Assembly: GCA_030522415.1 (NCBI GenBank)
Contig: CM060109.1
Location: 28,042,392-28,106,391, forward strand
DNA from: Channallabes apus
Lineage: Eukaryota; Chordata; Actinopteri; Siluriformes; Clariidae
Reading direction: 5' to 3'
Length of the DNA stretch: 64,000 nucleotides
Shown piece by piece: positions 1 to 12,197 of this stretch (position 1 is the first letter of the stretch; every line of letters begins with the position of its first letter). The notes beneath the pieces were generated by a model. It saw only the letters and a program-made list of their open reading frames with translations. It was not told the origin of the DNA and did not search any database. Both the position numbers and the translations under genes were made by a program.

Positions 1-855
1 CCTTCCAAAAAGTTCAACTTTTGTCTCGTCGGTCCACAAAGTATTTTCCCAAAAACATTGAGATGTTTTTTAGCCAAATTGAGACGAGCCTTAATGATCT
101 TTTTGCTTAAAAGTGGTTTGCGCCTTGGAAATCTGCCATGCAGGCCGTTTTTGCCCAGTCTCTTTCTTATGGTGGAGTCGTGAACACTGACCTTAATTGA
201 GGCAAGTGAGGCCTGCAGTTCTTTAGATGTTGTCCTGGGGTCTTTTGTGGCCTCTCGGATGAGTCGTCTCTGCGCTCTTGGGGTAGTTTTGGTCGGCCGG
301 CCACTCCTGGGAAGGTTCACCACTGTTCCATGTTTTTGCCATTTGTGGATAATGGCTCTCACAGTGGTTCGCTGGAGTCCCAAAGCTTTAGAAATGGCTT
401 TATAACCTTTACCAGACTGATAGATCTCAATTACTTTTGTTCTCATTTGTTCCTGAATTTCTTTGGATCTTGGCATGATGTTTAGCTTTTGAGGTGCTTT
501 TGGTCTACTTCTCTGTGTCAGGTAGCTCCTATTTAAGTGATTTCTTGATTGAAACAGGTGTGGCAGTAATCAGGCCTGGGGGTGACTACAGAAATTGAAC
601 TCAGGTGTGATAAACCACAGTTAAGTTATTTTTTAACAAGGGGGGCAATCACTTTTTCACACAGGGCCATGTAGATTTGGAGTTTTTTTTCTCCCTTAAT
701 AACGTAAACCTTCATTTAAAAACTGCATTTTGTGTTCAATTATGTTATCTTTGACTAATAGTTAACGGTTTTTGATGAGCAGAAACATTTAAGTGTGACA
801 AACATGCAAAAGAATAAGAAATCAGGAAGGGGGCAAATAGTTTTTCACACCACTG

Positions 856-857
<2 letters not shown>
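1..857 (-). mobile_element. Tc1-like transposon, partial (cut by the window edge)
   Basis: A Tc1-like transposase frame runs on the minus strand from an ATG at 476 to the window edge. It starts MPRSKEIQEQMRTKVIEIYQ, followed by the paired helix-turn-helix region (GYKAISKALGLQRTTVRAII), the GRPTK linker and the second domain (STIRKRLGKNGLHGRFPRRK). Near position 50 the frame shifts: the usual WTDETKVELFG stretch is present in the DNA (about 1-45) but read out of frame after a short deletion, so this copy is defective. The terminal inverted repeat lies at about 829-857 (cagtggtgtgaaaaactatt on the minus strand), next to TATA sequence. A second, internal copy of that end motif is near 640-662. 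Confidence 0.85.

Positions 858-860
<3 letters not shown>

Positions 861-893
<33 letters not shown>
861..893. repeat. (TA)n(CA)n microsatellite
   Basis: Alternating TA followed by AC dinucleotides directly next to the end of the Tc1-like element, a typical AT-rich target site for it. Confidence 0.9.
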
Positions 894-1093
894 GTTCACC
901 CGATTGTTGGTGCAAATAGATTAACGTGTTTTAGGAAGTAATGTAGCACATTTTCATTATTTAATTCTTTAAATATTTAATTATTTAACTCTAATGTGGC
1001 CTACAGTACCAGTATTTATTTTCTACATATATAAGCTGTTTATTTATTTATCTGTTGCAGCTGTATTTATCTGTTGCTTTTTTTATATATATA

Positions 1094-1158
<65 letters not shown>
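1094..1158. repeat. (GT)n microsatellite
   Basis: About 32 uninterrupted GT units, preceded by a short (TA)n. It lies in sequence continuing left of the fourth coding exon, presumably intronic. Confidence 0.97.
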
Positions 1159-1159
<1 letters not shown>

Positions 1160-1491
1160 CACATATTTCCCTGTTGAGGAAAATCCCCATCAATACAGGC
1201 ATGTTGAAGTCAACAATCAAGACAGAGTAAATACCAGAGTAAACACAGAGGGTTTACAAGATTATGTAGCCACACTGGCCCTTTGGACAATACTGTAGAA
1301 GACGCCTATAAATGAAAACTAAAACTTCTTCCCCAAGCACCAATTTAAGACAAAAAATCCTGGAATTTCATCCTGTACTAACTAACCTTTAAAAGAGTCG
1401 TGTTTTGATGGAGACCATGAAGCACATCTATAAGTCCCAGTGGTTATGTTCACTTGCTAAGTCACAGAAATAGAAATGGTGTACATCTCAC

Positions 1492-1666
1492 CAATGAACC
1501 CTGACGAAGGTGGATTGGGTTGAATGTCCTCCAAAGTGTTGCCCTGGATCATGTCCCATAGTTCCCAGATAAACTTGGGGTGCAGAATGTAGAAAGGCTG
1601 AGCAGGAAACTGTTCCCTGTACTTCACGTATGGAGTGAACAGGTTGTAGTCTGGCTTCTTGTACCA
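1492..1666 (-). CDS. st6gal2: ST6GAL2, fourth coding exon (start of sialylmotif S)
   Basis: This 175-bp exon begins after tttgtccag with [20 protein letters not shown]. It continues through [19 protein letters not shown] and ends at [11 protein letters not shown] plus one base before the donor gtgag. PNPPSSG is the sialylmotif S signature that binds donor and acceptor. With the three earlier exons the coding sequence reaches 1186 nt, about 395 residues. Family members have roughly 500 or more residues, so the missing C-terminal part (the rest of motif S, motif III and the VS motif) must be encoded beyond the left edge of the window. No candidate final exon is visible in 1-1491. Confidence 0.92.
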
Positions 1667-4169
1667 CTGGACAAATACACAAATATACAGAATGGCATTT
1701 TATTCCAGTCACTTCTTTACTCTATATTTTAGTTATCATTATCAGTCAAACACATTTTGCAATGTGGCTTTTTTAATTCGTTGAGAAATATTAGTGTTCC
1801 CTTGGTTGAATTTTAATACAGAAACAGAGTTCATGTCAAAATTGCAACAGCTTGCAAAAATAATCAACCCCCATTAAACTGTTAGATTTCCCTGCCTACA
1901 AGGATTAGACCCCATGGAAGCTACATATGCAATATGTTGCCTTAAACAAATGGTTGACTTATAATTTGCTTTAACCTTATTAATTCCTTTCTGCTTCATT
2001 AAAGAGACGTTCAGCCTGAAGGAAAGAACTGAAAACGAAGATTTCCTCTGGGGGAATATCTATGACATCCTGTTTGCAACATGGTTTTATTGCATCCTCC
2101 GAGTTGCTTTGTGCCTCACTCACAGCATTTTAGTTGCAGAGCGGCCTGGCTTGACAAGTGGGCTATGTTCTGTTCCACAGGGTGCATAAACAGGTTTACT
2201 AGATGTTCCCAGGTAATGTTGGTTAAGGAAACATCCCCCTATAAACATTTATTGCATCTTCTACATCACCCTTGGTACCATATGGTAACATAAAAACCTG
2301 AGATGCATGTTACTGTTATTTAAATTAAAATACATTATTGTATATATTTTGAAACAAAATGGATACCATTACAAAACCTACACCATATAAGTATATAAAC
2401 TGTGGATAAATTAGACTTGATTAATTTATAAGATCTACAGTAAGATGTCAGAAGGCTTACTTAACATAGAATTAACACAGAATAATCTGTGCAGTTCACT
2501 TTGCAGATGACTACCGTAGTAGGAGGTGCTCAGAACACAGCTTTGGACTGATATGAATATTCATGGGGAAAAGCACTACATGACTGGTGGGTTGCTGCAT
2601 TTAAACCCGTCTCAGAAGCAGCTTCGCAAGTATCTTTAGTTACATTAGCTGCGAGGCGTTTTGGGGTTGCATTAACTCTGGCGACTGCATTACAACTGGT
2701 GCATGTCCCAACAGCTCCTTGAAAAAGGGGGAAAAAAAAAGAGGATAATTCTAAAAATGTTACAGATGATATAATGTAGAAATAGGGTATCTCAAAAGCT
2801 GGACATCCCAGTAAGCAAGTTTTGAGAAAGTGGAAACTGCATCACACCACCCAAACAAGACAAGGCACCTCCTCAAAACACAGCGCTGAACCAAAAACAG
2901 AGAACTAAAAAGACTAATGGGTTTTTACCATTTGCATAATGGGCTGCAATAAAAATACTGGCTAAACAATCTATATCCGTGTCATTTGAAATCCAAACAA
3001 ATCCCATGACTTTTAAAGGGGTTAAATATATTTGGAAGACTCTGTATAAGCAATGCATTTATTAATATAATTATAATTAATGCATCAAAGCTGTATAAAA
3101 TTTAAATATAAATGCAGAATAACAGAATACACACATATGCAACCTGTTGAAAAGGTACATTTGAACGCAATGCTTTCAAAGGGTCTATGTAAATGTCATT
3201 GAAACTGAATGTCCAGAAGTCCATTCCAATCCTTTTCTTAAACACCTGCTTAAACAGCATAAATTAAACACAGTATTGATTACCTGCATTTTATTTATAA
3301 AAAAATATTGTATTTTATTGTTTGTCACAACATTTGTATCTGCTGAAAACTGTGCTACAGCATCATATATTTACATTTAGAGGATTTTTATTTTATTATA
3401 ATGTCATAGCTTTTTTGCACTACTTGTTGCATCTGCCACTTATCACAGTAATACTGTCTACTTGTAGGGGCTACACTGTCTCTGTGAGAGTTGGAGGTTT
3501 AAGACCAATTTAAGATCATGAACAATTAATTTTTCTCCATGATCGATTTTTACAGAGAGATCACGTGTACTGGGACAAAACCCACCAAATATTTTGTCAG
3601 TTTCTTTGAAAAAGCTCCCCAATGAGTGTGCCAAAATATACATGCTTGCATGTGAGAGTAACACCACCACAGCCACTACTTAGACATAATAGTGCTAGAA
3701 AGGTACCACTCATGTCAAAAGTTTGTCCTAATCTACAAATATAACACCCATTAAAACAGCTAAAACATGAGGTTTAATCCAATCTCTAAAAACCTTTTCA
3801 CATGTCAAAGTTCATATAAAACACTGCCATTCTTTAGCATTCTGCCAAAAGAAGTGCAATAAAAAAATCATGAACTCATGAATTGCATATTACATAAAAA
3901 TGTTAACATAAGCCATCTCTGACAATCTATTCAGTTTTCCAAACATTTAAAACACTAATTCCTCTGTCACACACATTTCCATTTACTGCCCTTTTCCAAT
4001 GTACCTTATGACTTTCAAATACAATCTCTCTATGTATGACATTTTTACAAATAATTGTTTATATTTAGTTATTTATTTAAACTGGTATGGAAATTAGCTT
4101 GGGTGTTCTGTACAGTAACTAGCAAAAAAACAACAACAAGAGATTATTTTGTAATCAGGGGGTCAGCGA

Positions 4170-4495
4170 CAGAGGTGGAAAGAGTAATAAAATTTTGTAC
4201 TCAAGTACAAGTACTGTTACTTCAGTGAAATTTTACTTAAGTACAAGTTACCATTATAAAAATCTACTCAAGTAAAAGTAAAAAGTAGCTCATTAAAAAA
4301 TTTACTCAGAGTAAAAGTTACCGAGTTACTTTTTTAACAGCGGGGGTGGGATGAGGCATTCTAGCATAGTTCAAAAAAGATGAGCAGATATAAATCTCAA
4401 ACTAGTTGTTTTTAACTGAAGGAACACCTTTGCATAATAAAGCTGTTGTCTTTCTTGTGCTTGAAAATCAAAGTGGTCACTTAAATATGGTGTCT

Positions 4496-4573
<78 letters not shown>

Positions 4574-5249
4574 AGGAGGAGGACCAGATTCAGGGTGGAC
4601 CCAGGCCAAAATAATAAACAAAATGGTATTTATATTTAGTAGTTAGATTACCTGCAAAAAAAAAAAAAAAAACCCACACACACGAACAAAAATACAGGTA
4701 CCTTCCCGGACTCCCTAAACAAAAACAGTGAAATTATCTACAAATATATACAAACAGCAACTAAACTAAAGGGACAAAGCAATAATCAAAGTCAATGGGA
4801 GGCAAAAAAGTCAAAACCGGAATACACAACCAAATATCAAAACGCCAAAATCACAACCTCTTTCCCGCGTCTCTCTCCGGTTTATATATGGTCGCGCTAG
4901 TCGATGACGTCACTCTCAAGGCGGAAGCGACCGTGTGGAAGGTCAGGAAGATGCCGATGTCAGAAGACCTGGAGTGGAGTCTGGAACGGCGCACAACCAG
5001 GACATGATACACACACGCGAGCGCAAAAGCATAATATTTTTATTATTTTAGCATTTTCATTCATTTATTTTTTTCTTAGTAGCGAATATGATTTAAAATG
5101 TAGCGAATTCCAATACTTCAAACAAAACGTACTTAAGTTAAAAGTAAAATTACAGATTTTAAAACCTACTTTAAAAAGTAGAAATACACAAAAAAAACTA
5201 CTCAATTACAGTAACGCGAGTAAATGTAATTCGTTACTTTCCACCTCTG
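4170..5249. mobile_element. Non-autonomous hAT element, 1080 bp, perfect 8-bp TSD
   Basis: It begins CAGAGGTGGAAAGAGTAA and ends TTACTTTCCACCTCTG, terminal inverted repeats of the Tol2/hAT type. Subterminal sequence is rich in ACTTAAGTA and ACTCAAGTA words on both sides. The 8-bp duplication gtcagcga flanks it (4162-4169 and 5250-5257), which is the hAT signature length. No transposase frame is present. An (AC)n run (4498-4571) and a promoter-like stretch with a TATATAT box (about 4880) lie inside. Confidence 0.9.
4498..4571. repeat. (CA)n microsatellite
   Basis: About 36 CA units inside the hAT element at 4170-5249. The short ORF across it is low-complexity and not a gene. Confidence 0.97.
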
Positions 5250-5875
5250 GTCAGCGATTAAGGCATTGGGCTACAGTTCGGAAGATCCCAGGTTCAAATC
5301 CCACAACCACCAAGTTGTCCCTGTTGGCCCGTTGAGCAAGGCCCTTAACCCTCAACTGCTCAGATGTGTAATGAGATAAAAAATGTAAGTCGCTCAGGAT
5401 AAGGGCGTCTGCAAAACGCCTAAATGTAATCATGAATCCTTGTCAGATTGCCCATGCCTAGTTTTCATCACTTTAAGAAATGAGAATCCTAAAAAATCTA
5501 GTGCAGTGATTAGATTTTTGTCCTAGTGTAAAACTTACTGAAAAGAAAATAAGGCTGAGAAGAGCAGGGAAAAGGGGTCAACATCTCTACAATGTAATAG
5601 CACACCGTTACAAAGGCTCGAGCTTACACAAGTTTCCTCAGACGTCCTTGATGGAAGAATAAACAGTAAATCTCAGCCTACAGTCACTGCAGTTGTTAAT
5701 GTCTGGTGCTGCAGTTTTTAGTACATGTGTGCTGGAGGTAAATACAGTGAAGATAAAAAATAAAGTAATAGTTAAATAATTATTTCATGGTCTCCTACTT
5801 GGAACAACTTCAGTACCCAACCTTTTTGTTTTTCTAGAATCAGAACTGTAAAATGAAAGCAGCATCAGCACTCAC

Positions 5876-5977
5876 TTTATGCAGGTCGACAGTGTATGGT
5901 GCCGGGTCCCAGGCCACCAACGTCAAATTCTTATATAGGGAGCTGCTGTTGAAGTGGTGGCTGGGGTTAGCCAGGAT
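5876..5977 (-). CDS. st6gal2: ST6GAL2, third coding exon
   Basis: This 102-bp exon starts after tgtgtag and ends before gtgag. It encodes 34 in-frame residues, beginning [20 protein letters not shown] and containing VAWDPAPY, the stretch between sialylmotifs L and S in ST6Gal enzymes. Two N-glycosylation sequons are visible (NSS and NLT). Both boundaries are in phase 0, matching the neighbouring exons. Confidence 0.91.
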
Positions 5978-6257
5978 CTACACAGCAAAGAGAAGAACAG
6001 GTATTGCATAACACTGAATAACCAAAAAGCATGACATCTTCATTAATAAAATACAAACCGTACTTGGCGAATTTCTGTGGTATCAAAAAGAACAATAAAA
6101 CACTTAGGACATGTTGTTACAGGAAAATGATCACAACACCCTGTGTTTTAGCCTCTGGAACATCTTTCACAGAACAAATTTTTCAATTTTTTCTTTCTAA
6201 AAAAAAGCACATATTGGCAGATGTTCCTAAAACAGACGAATGTGAACATGATCTTAC

Positions 6258-6355
6258 CTGGGAGTTGATGATGCGAATGGTTGTCTTATTCCCCACGTCT
6301 CTTTCATAACCTTTGGTAGGGGCCGAGTTAAACCTCAAAACAGCATCATGGGAAT
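6258..6355 (-). CDS. st6gal2: ST6GAL2, second coding exon (rest of sialylmotif L)
   Basis: On the minus strand this 98-bp exon begins after ttccag and ends before gtaag. Its first two bases complete the codon left open by the previous exon, giving D. It then reads [20 protein letters not shown] followed by [12 protein letters not shown]. This is the core of sialylmotif L, the CMP-sialic acid donor-binding region, and includes the NKT glycosylation sequon. Total coding length after this exon is 909 nt (phase 0). It was too short to stand out as an ORF and was found by reading conserved sequence next to splice sites. Confidence 0.92.
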
Positions 6356-9300
6356 CTGGAAAAAAAAAAAAAAAAAAAAAAAAAATCGATATGATAATTC
6401 CTTAGTTTACTCACTAACCAAGTGTTTTATATAACCAGACTTTTGAACCTGTGTTGTATTTTAAGTTACTTTGTCAAACATGCATAGCATTTTATGCAAT
6501 TGGGATGTTTATAGAAAAGTGAAAGTGGCGTTTATTTTTTTTAGTCCTGATGACTGTTAAGCAGTGACTCAAAGCTTACTCTCGGAGAAGGATGATGCAG
6601 AAATTTCTTAATTCATTTTTCCGGTTCCCTTCTTAGGTGGATATCACCAGTAGATCATGTATGTAAGACTATGTAAACTGTATTTTGAATTTTTTTATGG
6701 TTTGTTCAAAGCAAGAAACAAAAATGACCAATTAACAAGTTTTACTTGTTTTACTAAACAGCATATTACAACATTATAATATATACTATTGGGATTCTTC
6801 GATTACCAAATGATTTGTAAAAGAGAAAACATTGTACTTATGTTTCCAGGTTTTTTTCCTCCCCCAGAATTAACTAACTGATCATTTAATTATCCAATTT
6901 CTCTTTAGGTATGCATAAGGGTTAAAAACGATTTTGTACACAAAATGCACTCATGCATGACCTCATAATTTAGCCGCGGCATACTGTCATTTGAAGAGCA
7001 GCATCAACAGTACATGATGTCAGTACTGCAGACATGCAATGCGGATGTCTCAGGCAGGTGTTTCTGGGCTTTTTGGAGGTTTGATGGCATCACTCTTCTA
7101 ACTACCAGGAGATTACAGATCAAAGCCTGGTTGCCTCGACCAGAAGCTTTACACATGGATATAGAGTGACTTACCTAAAGAAACAAATATATTTTTAATG
7201 ACCATCTTCAGTCTCCAGGATTTAACACTGATTTAAATAGAAAGGGCCACATGGACGAAGGTAGGAATATAAAAGGTTGATTTAATGTCCCACATGTATG
7301 AAGTATTTCTGCATTGTAAATCCTTTCTTGATTGTATTTAAGAAACATTCTAATATTTAAAAATGTATATTTTAAGAAGGTTGTTGTTGATGAGTTGTAA
7401 CTCGTGACCATCAATATAAAAGGTCAAAAAATTTCATTTGAGGTTAAATTAAACTAGAACATGAAAGTTGAAAATTTTCAATTAATTTATGGGGAAAAGG
7501 AAATCTCAATATACTCTCTCTTTTTTTTTTAGATACACTGTAAATGCACCATAAGTGAGGCATTTTCTTTCCTACTGCTATCATGATGCCTGTATGTCTG
7601 TGCATTGTAGCTGTCTAGAAAACAATCTACTGTATACTTTGCTTCTTTATCATTTCATACTTCAAGCTCAGTGTTCATTCTTCTAAAGATGTTATATAAC
7701 ACAGAGATGATGGTGAATGAAGGCCAGCACTGGCACAACTGCTGGGAAAAAAAAAAAAAAAAAAAAAAAAAAAGAGTATTTTTCTTATTCAGAGTGAACA
7801 GGAAAAATGACTCGACTGCATTTTGCCAGATGTAGTTGTTGGTTATTATAGTACAGTAGTGTAATGAAATGTAGTGCAGATTTCCTGGGGGTGTGTGAGA
7901 GGTTTTGGGAGTTTGTGATTATGTAAAACAAGACCAGATGCAAGAGCAATGCTGTTAAATTAGTCCAGACAAGAATTTATGACCACTAGGTGGCAGAAGA
8001 AGGCTGACAGTTGCAAAGTAAACATCTTTTTTTCCCCCACCAAGGACAATGGAAAACACAAATGAGGCTTAGAGCCATTTTATAGGTAACCAGGAATAGT
8101 ACTTATACTTTGCTTAACTAGACTGCTGCTCAATTCATCCTTTTGTACAAAATATACACGTTTCAGTGTTTCTTTCTGCATGTCCGTATCAGAAGTCTTC
8201 TCGTGTCTGCACTTCTTGACCGTGCTATTCCTGTTTTTTTTTTTTTTTTTCTTAAGTACTTTAAGCCAAGGGAAGGAGGGAAGGGGTGCTAAGCTAAGAT
8301 TATTGTAGAGATTTGAGCAGAGCAATGGGCTTAAGAGAACCATGCCCCTATTAGCTCTTCATGAATATACAGCAAGGATGGCTTTAGAATACTTAATAAA
8401 AGATAAGGTAGGGATGATTTAAAAAAAATATTCTCATATTTCATATTTATAAAGGGTCAAGATGAAGTTGTAATATCTGGATCGACTCCTAAAACTGCAC
8501 GCCACATGTTTAAGACGGAAAGGAAAAGGGAGTTAGGCTGTAGTCATGGAAACAATTTCACTTCCATTGCCCATTGAAATGTCACTCTGCTACTGCGGGT
8601 GCCAAAGCTGGTGCCATGCACCCAAAGGCCCCGGGATAATAGCAAAGGGCACAAGGATCCCACAATCTGAAACAGCAATGTAAGAGGGTAAAGGAGAGCA
8701 AAGCCAAATGCAGCCCAGAAAAACAGGTCACTAAGGCTGGGCTACTGTTTCTCCGGCTCTCGGCTTCCTGCTGTAGAAAGTTGAAAACACTGGACAGAAA
8801 TGTTTTGGGGGAAAACTATTTCCTGCTTGTATATAAAGCTGTGAGACTTATGATGTACTAAGGCTAATAATGCAGAATGATCGGCCCAGAATGTTTTCTC
8901 TTAAGTTAAGATGGATTAAAGAAGCTTTCAGAAAATCTGGGAAAAGTTGGACAATCAAACAGAAAATAACAGTAATTCTCATAGCTAGTGGGGTTGTGCC
9001 TTTTTTAATGCTTTAGCTTTTGACGGGAAGGCATGATGGGAACTCCCAAGACAATGATGGGGCTAATTCACCCACCTGGCCTTCATTATGAGATGAATAA
9101 ATTATTCCTTGGGAAAAAAAAGACACACCAATGTATAGGGGATAGCAGAAGATCTAACAAACAAGGCTCCAATAACATGACTTTAATACCAAGTGTTTTA
9201 CTGTAAGTAAATAAGTTGGTGGGTGAGTCAGTCAGAAAGTATACAGGTATAGGTAACTCGGTACAGTATATGATTGTATAACTAAGTCAATTAAATAGAA

Positions 9301-10055
9301 ATGTATTGAGTACATTAGTATACAAGTCAGAACATAATAATTACAATAATAATAAAAATCTGTCATTAATTCATGCAGTTGGTAAACAGGTACATCAGTA
9401 AATATGCCAGTACACAATTGTTGTATTAAGTCAGTACAAAAGTGATTTAGTAACTAAGCCCTCACATTTAATACCTGAATATTTTAGTCAGTCAGTCAAT
9501 TAATTAGTCAGTAAATAAGTAGGTCCACACTTAAATTTTCAAAAACAATTTTCAAACAAGTTTTTAATTTTCTGCATTTTGGCTTCTCAGCCACTTAAAA
9601 ACTAAATGTTTCTTTAGTAAAAATTTAAGCTTTTCCTAACCACGCTGATGTCATGAGCACATGACTACACATGAGGACCTGCACGTGCCTACACTTTGCA
9701 TAACCCTGAAAGTGTTCGGGTTTTGTTTATCATGTTTACTGATAATGTTTTTAATCTGTGGGCCGTAAAATGGTTTTATTTAATAAATGTGTTTATAATT
9801 TAATTTCACTGTCGTATTAGCTTGCCTCTTCTGCTACAGTAAAAGATTACAATGCGTGCTGTACTGCTTCTGAATCCATAAATCTGGCACTACAAAACTG
9901 CCCCATGAGCAGATATCTCGGGTCATTAAGCAGTAGTTCCACCTCATCAGGTCACACATAGAAATCCCATGTTTCTGGAAACATGACCTTGGCAGTTCCC
10001 AAAGATGAATGAATGAGTCATTTAAATAGATATACAGATATATCTACCTACTTAC
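6356..10055 (-). other. ST6GAL2 first coding intron
   Basis: This 3.7-kb intron holds A/T homopolymers (6359-6385, 7745-7773, 8237-8251). At 9215-9530 there is a low-complexity zone rich in GTCAGT, GTAAAT and AAGTCA words that looks like a decayed short tandem repeat. No other coding exon or named element is apparent. Confidence 0.7.
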
Positions 10056-10866
10056 CAATTTCACTTCCTAGGCCGGAGTGGAGAATGGCACCAGCCGAGG
10101 TGACTACTGCACAGGAGCGGAATGCTGTGTTATAGAGGTGCTGAAGTTCTAAAGGAGGTACAATTTTATGCCAGCCCAGTGAAGAGAAGGGTAGCTCTTT
10201 ACCATCCAGTGTCCTCACTTTGGCATTCTTTTTCATATTGCACAGAAGGCTTTTCCCACTCCGCCGCACCCGCCGCCGTCCCCTGTCGGATGCTCCATGT
10301 TTATTCATGCTCATATAGTCTTTTACAGCCTTCTGTAACCGCGGACTCAGCATGTCCAGTGAGGCACTGCCATGCCATAAATGCTGTACCACTGACTTCG
10401 ACTTGGAGTCAAACCAACTGTTGGTCTCTATTTGATTCATTCTGTCATCCTCCTCCTCCTCAATTCCCACCGCCTCTTCCTCATCCTCCTCTTCCCCCGG
10501 TTGAGGGAAGGTTTGGTTGTTTTCCTGACTATGGGTTGCAGTGCCTGAGCGTGAATCCACAGACCATGTTGCTAGGACACGAGGATCTGGGTAAATGTAG
10601 GCCTCCTGCTCGCTGTTGGGTATCCGCTCCTTTTGACCTCTAGAGGTGGTGGATGTTGAGGTGGCAGGCAACGCATGGCGAAGGATTGTCGCAGCGCTAC
10701 GTGTATTGCCCTGAACGGAGCTGAGGCGGCGTGTATCGGCGTGCGAGAGCGAGATGGCCTCATCCACACGTGACTCCATGAAGTAGGAGAAGAGGGCGAG
10801 AAAGAGCAATGCCCAGGTGAGCATAAGCCCCAGTGCCAGGCGCCACTGCTTCATACTGGCCTTCAT
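10056..10866 (-). CDS. st6gal2: ST6GAL2, first coding exon (anchor, stem, start of sialylmotif L)
   Basis: This exon encodes the first 270 residues of beta-galactoside alpha-2,6-sialyltransferase 2, a Golgi type II membrane enzyme that transfers sialic acid from CMP-sialic acid to terminal galactose. The ATG at 10866 gives MKASMKQWR, then a hydrophobic anchor at about residues 10-30. A long stem follows, with an acidic tract (about residues 124-142) and a basic RGRRRVRR patch (about 196-203). The conserved catalytic part begins near residue 180 (MLSPRLQKAVKDY), includes VRTLDGKELPFSSLGW, and reaches the start of sialylmotif L (RSCAVVTSAGAILHSGLGSEI). The exon ends with a GT donor (gtaag) at 10055. 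A pyrimidine-rich acceptor (tctatcag) ends at 10913, so the exon probably includes about 46 bp of 5' UTR. The resemblance is to the vertebrate ST6GAL2 family, recognised by eye. Teleosts can have two paralogues and I cannot tell which this is. The anchor and stem are expected to diverge, so the exact start (M1 or M5) is less certain than the identity. Confidence 0.93.
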
Positions 10867-10912
10867 TTCCTAGGAGCCCTCTGTTCCCAACAGGAAGAGC
10901 TCAGCAGGAGGC
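10867..10912 (-). other. st6gal2: Probable 5' UTR part of the first ST6GAL2 coding exon
   Basis: Upstream of the ATG on the minus strand there are 46 bp and then a good splice acceptor (pyrimidine tract followed by tctatcag, ending at 10913). This implies one or more upstream non-coding exons. I cannot locate them in the repeat-rich sequence to the right. Confidence 0.55.
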
Positions 10913-11180
10913 CTGATAGAGAAAACAGCTTTGTTCAGTTAAATGACTGACTTGGGGCAGTTCTGAAATGATGCATGCATTCTACAAAGTGATAATCACA
11001 TTACAACAGTGAGTTTTTTTTTTTTTGTTAATTAGTTGGATTAAAAAAACAAAAAGGAATAACAGTGCTGGGGAGAAATGGATAGATGACTTGTATAGCA
11101 TGGTTCAGGTGTTTCTATTTATTTCATCCGGGTAAATGAGACAGACATCATATTCTACTTCTGGTTTTAACAATAATTTT

Positions 11181-11531
11181 CATTCATTCATCTTCTATAC
11201 CGCTTAATCCTGTGTTCAGGGCCGCGGGGGACCTGGAGCCTATCCCAGGAGACTTCGGGCACTAGGCGGGGTACACCCTGGACAGGGTGTCAATCCATCG
11301 CAGGACACACACACTCACACACTACGGGCAATTTAGGAACGCCAATTAGCCTAACCTGCATATCTTTGGACTGTGGGAGGAAACCGGAGTACCCGGAGGA
11401 AACCCACCAAGCACGGGGAGAACATGCAAACTCCATACACACAGAGACGGGAATCGAGCATGGCTGGGGAATTGAACCCAGACCCTGGAGGTGCAAGGCG
11501 ACAGTGCTAACCACTACACCACCGCGCCGCC
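11181..11531 (-). repeat. V-SINE-like tRNA-derived SINE with 12-bp TSD
   Basis: Read on the minus strand, it starts ggcggcgcggtggtgtagtg (tRNA-like head with an A box) and has a B box (gggttcaattcc). It continues with the conserved fish segments gtttgcatgttctccccgtg and ggtttcctcc, then the 3' gataggctccaggt unit and a short gaatga tail. It is flanked by aacaataatttt (11169-11180 and 11532-11543), a 12-bp target-site duplication, so this is a complete insertion. Confidence 0.9.
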
Positions 11532-11819
11532 AACAATAATTTTACATATCATATATATGATAAGTGTTAAGGGCTGCAAGGTCAACGTGCAATCCCACCT
11601 TTAATTGTCTCACATCATCTGTTGGTAATTCTACTAAAAACCCCACAGGATATAGCATTTTTAATTCATATGCAAAAATATCCATTATGTGGCATGAATT
11701 CAAATCACAATGTTTTGTAGCCATCAAGCACTACTCACTGACAACCCCACTGTTTTTTGTTATACACCGACATAAAAAATTCTGAAGTCAACAAATGAAC
11801 AAGCTAAAAAGAATAGATT

Positions 11820-12195
11820 TTCAGCTCGAATTCCCAGATATTTAACTGCACACCATGGTGGTAGACCACCCAATTTTTAGCAGACCAATTGTATTGGAAC
11901 TGATACCCGGTAAATGAAAGTAAATAATAGTTTGATTGCTTATCTCCCTTGCTTAAAGTAAATGTATGAAAAGCTACCAACCCACTGAAATATTTTGTAA
12001 TGCTCTCCCAGATTTGTACTGCAGCTACTTTTGTGTGTTTATTTTTTTTAAATGCATGTTCAGTCAAGTTAAAATCTGGTGATTCACTTGGCCAGGCTAA
12101 ATCCCTCCACTCCCCCCCCCCCCCCCCGATGAAGTGCTTTGTTGTGTTGTGGTGTGTTTACAGTCATTGTCTAGCTGCATGATGAAATTGCTTGC
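11820..12195. mobile_element. Degraded DNA-transposon relic (tentative)
   Basis: Phrases such as gttcagtcaagttaaaatct, ggtgattcacttggccag and gtcattgtctagctgcatga resemble non-coding or decayed parts of Tc1-type elements common in fish. No intact ends or frame are visible, and a (C)n run breaks it at 12111-12127. Confidence 0.35.
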
Positions 12196-12197
12196 AC

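Larger units (their letters stand above)
4158..5424 (+). repeat. tRNA-derived SINE interrupted by a hAT insertion
   Basis: The SINE body is 4158-4169 plus 5250-5424. It shows a Pol III B box (ggttcaaatcc, 5291-5301), the phrase gagcaaggcccttaaccctc and the 3' segment gctcaggataagggcgtctg common to fish SINEs. The whole unit is flanked by tgtaatca (4150-4157 and 5425-5432), a target-site duplication. The hAT element entered at the A-box end of the head, so the Pol III promoter of this copy is broken. Confidence 0.8.
1667..5875 (-). other. ST6GAL2 intron with repeats
   Basis: This 4.2-kb intron is AT-rich. From 1667 to 4157 I see no gene or recognisable element. It then contains a SINE split by a hAT element (4158-5424). 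The remaining 450 bp show nothing further. Confidence 0.75.

Noticed and set aside
1074..1298. 74-codon ORF rich in Cys-Val
   Set aside because: It is a translation of the (GT)n microsatellite. The same applies to the frames at 4406, 15145, 15197, 15240, 22845 and 22963.
4700..5020. A solo LTR inside the hAT element
   Set aside because: There is a TATA box and higher GC, but no TG...CA ends or duplication could be defined.
10122..10643. 173-codon plus-strand ORF
   Set aside because: It is the antisense shadow of the first ST6GAL2 coding exon, which has family similarity, splice sites and phase on the minus strand.
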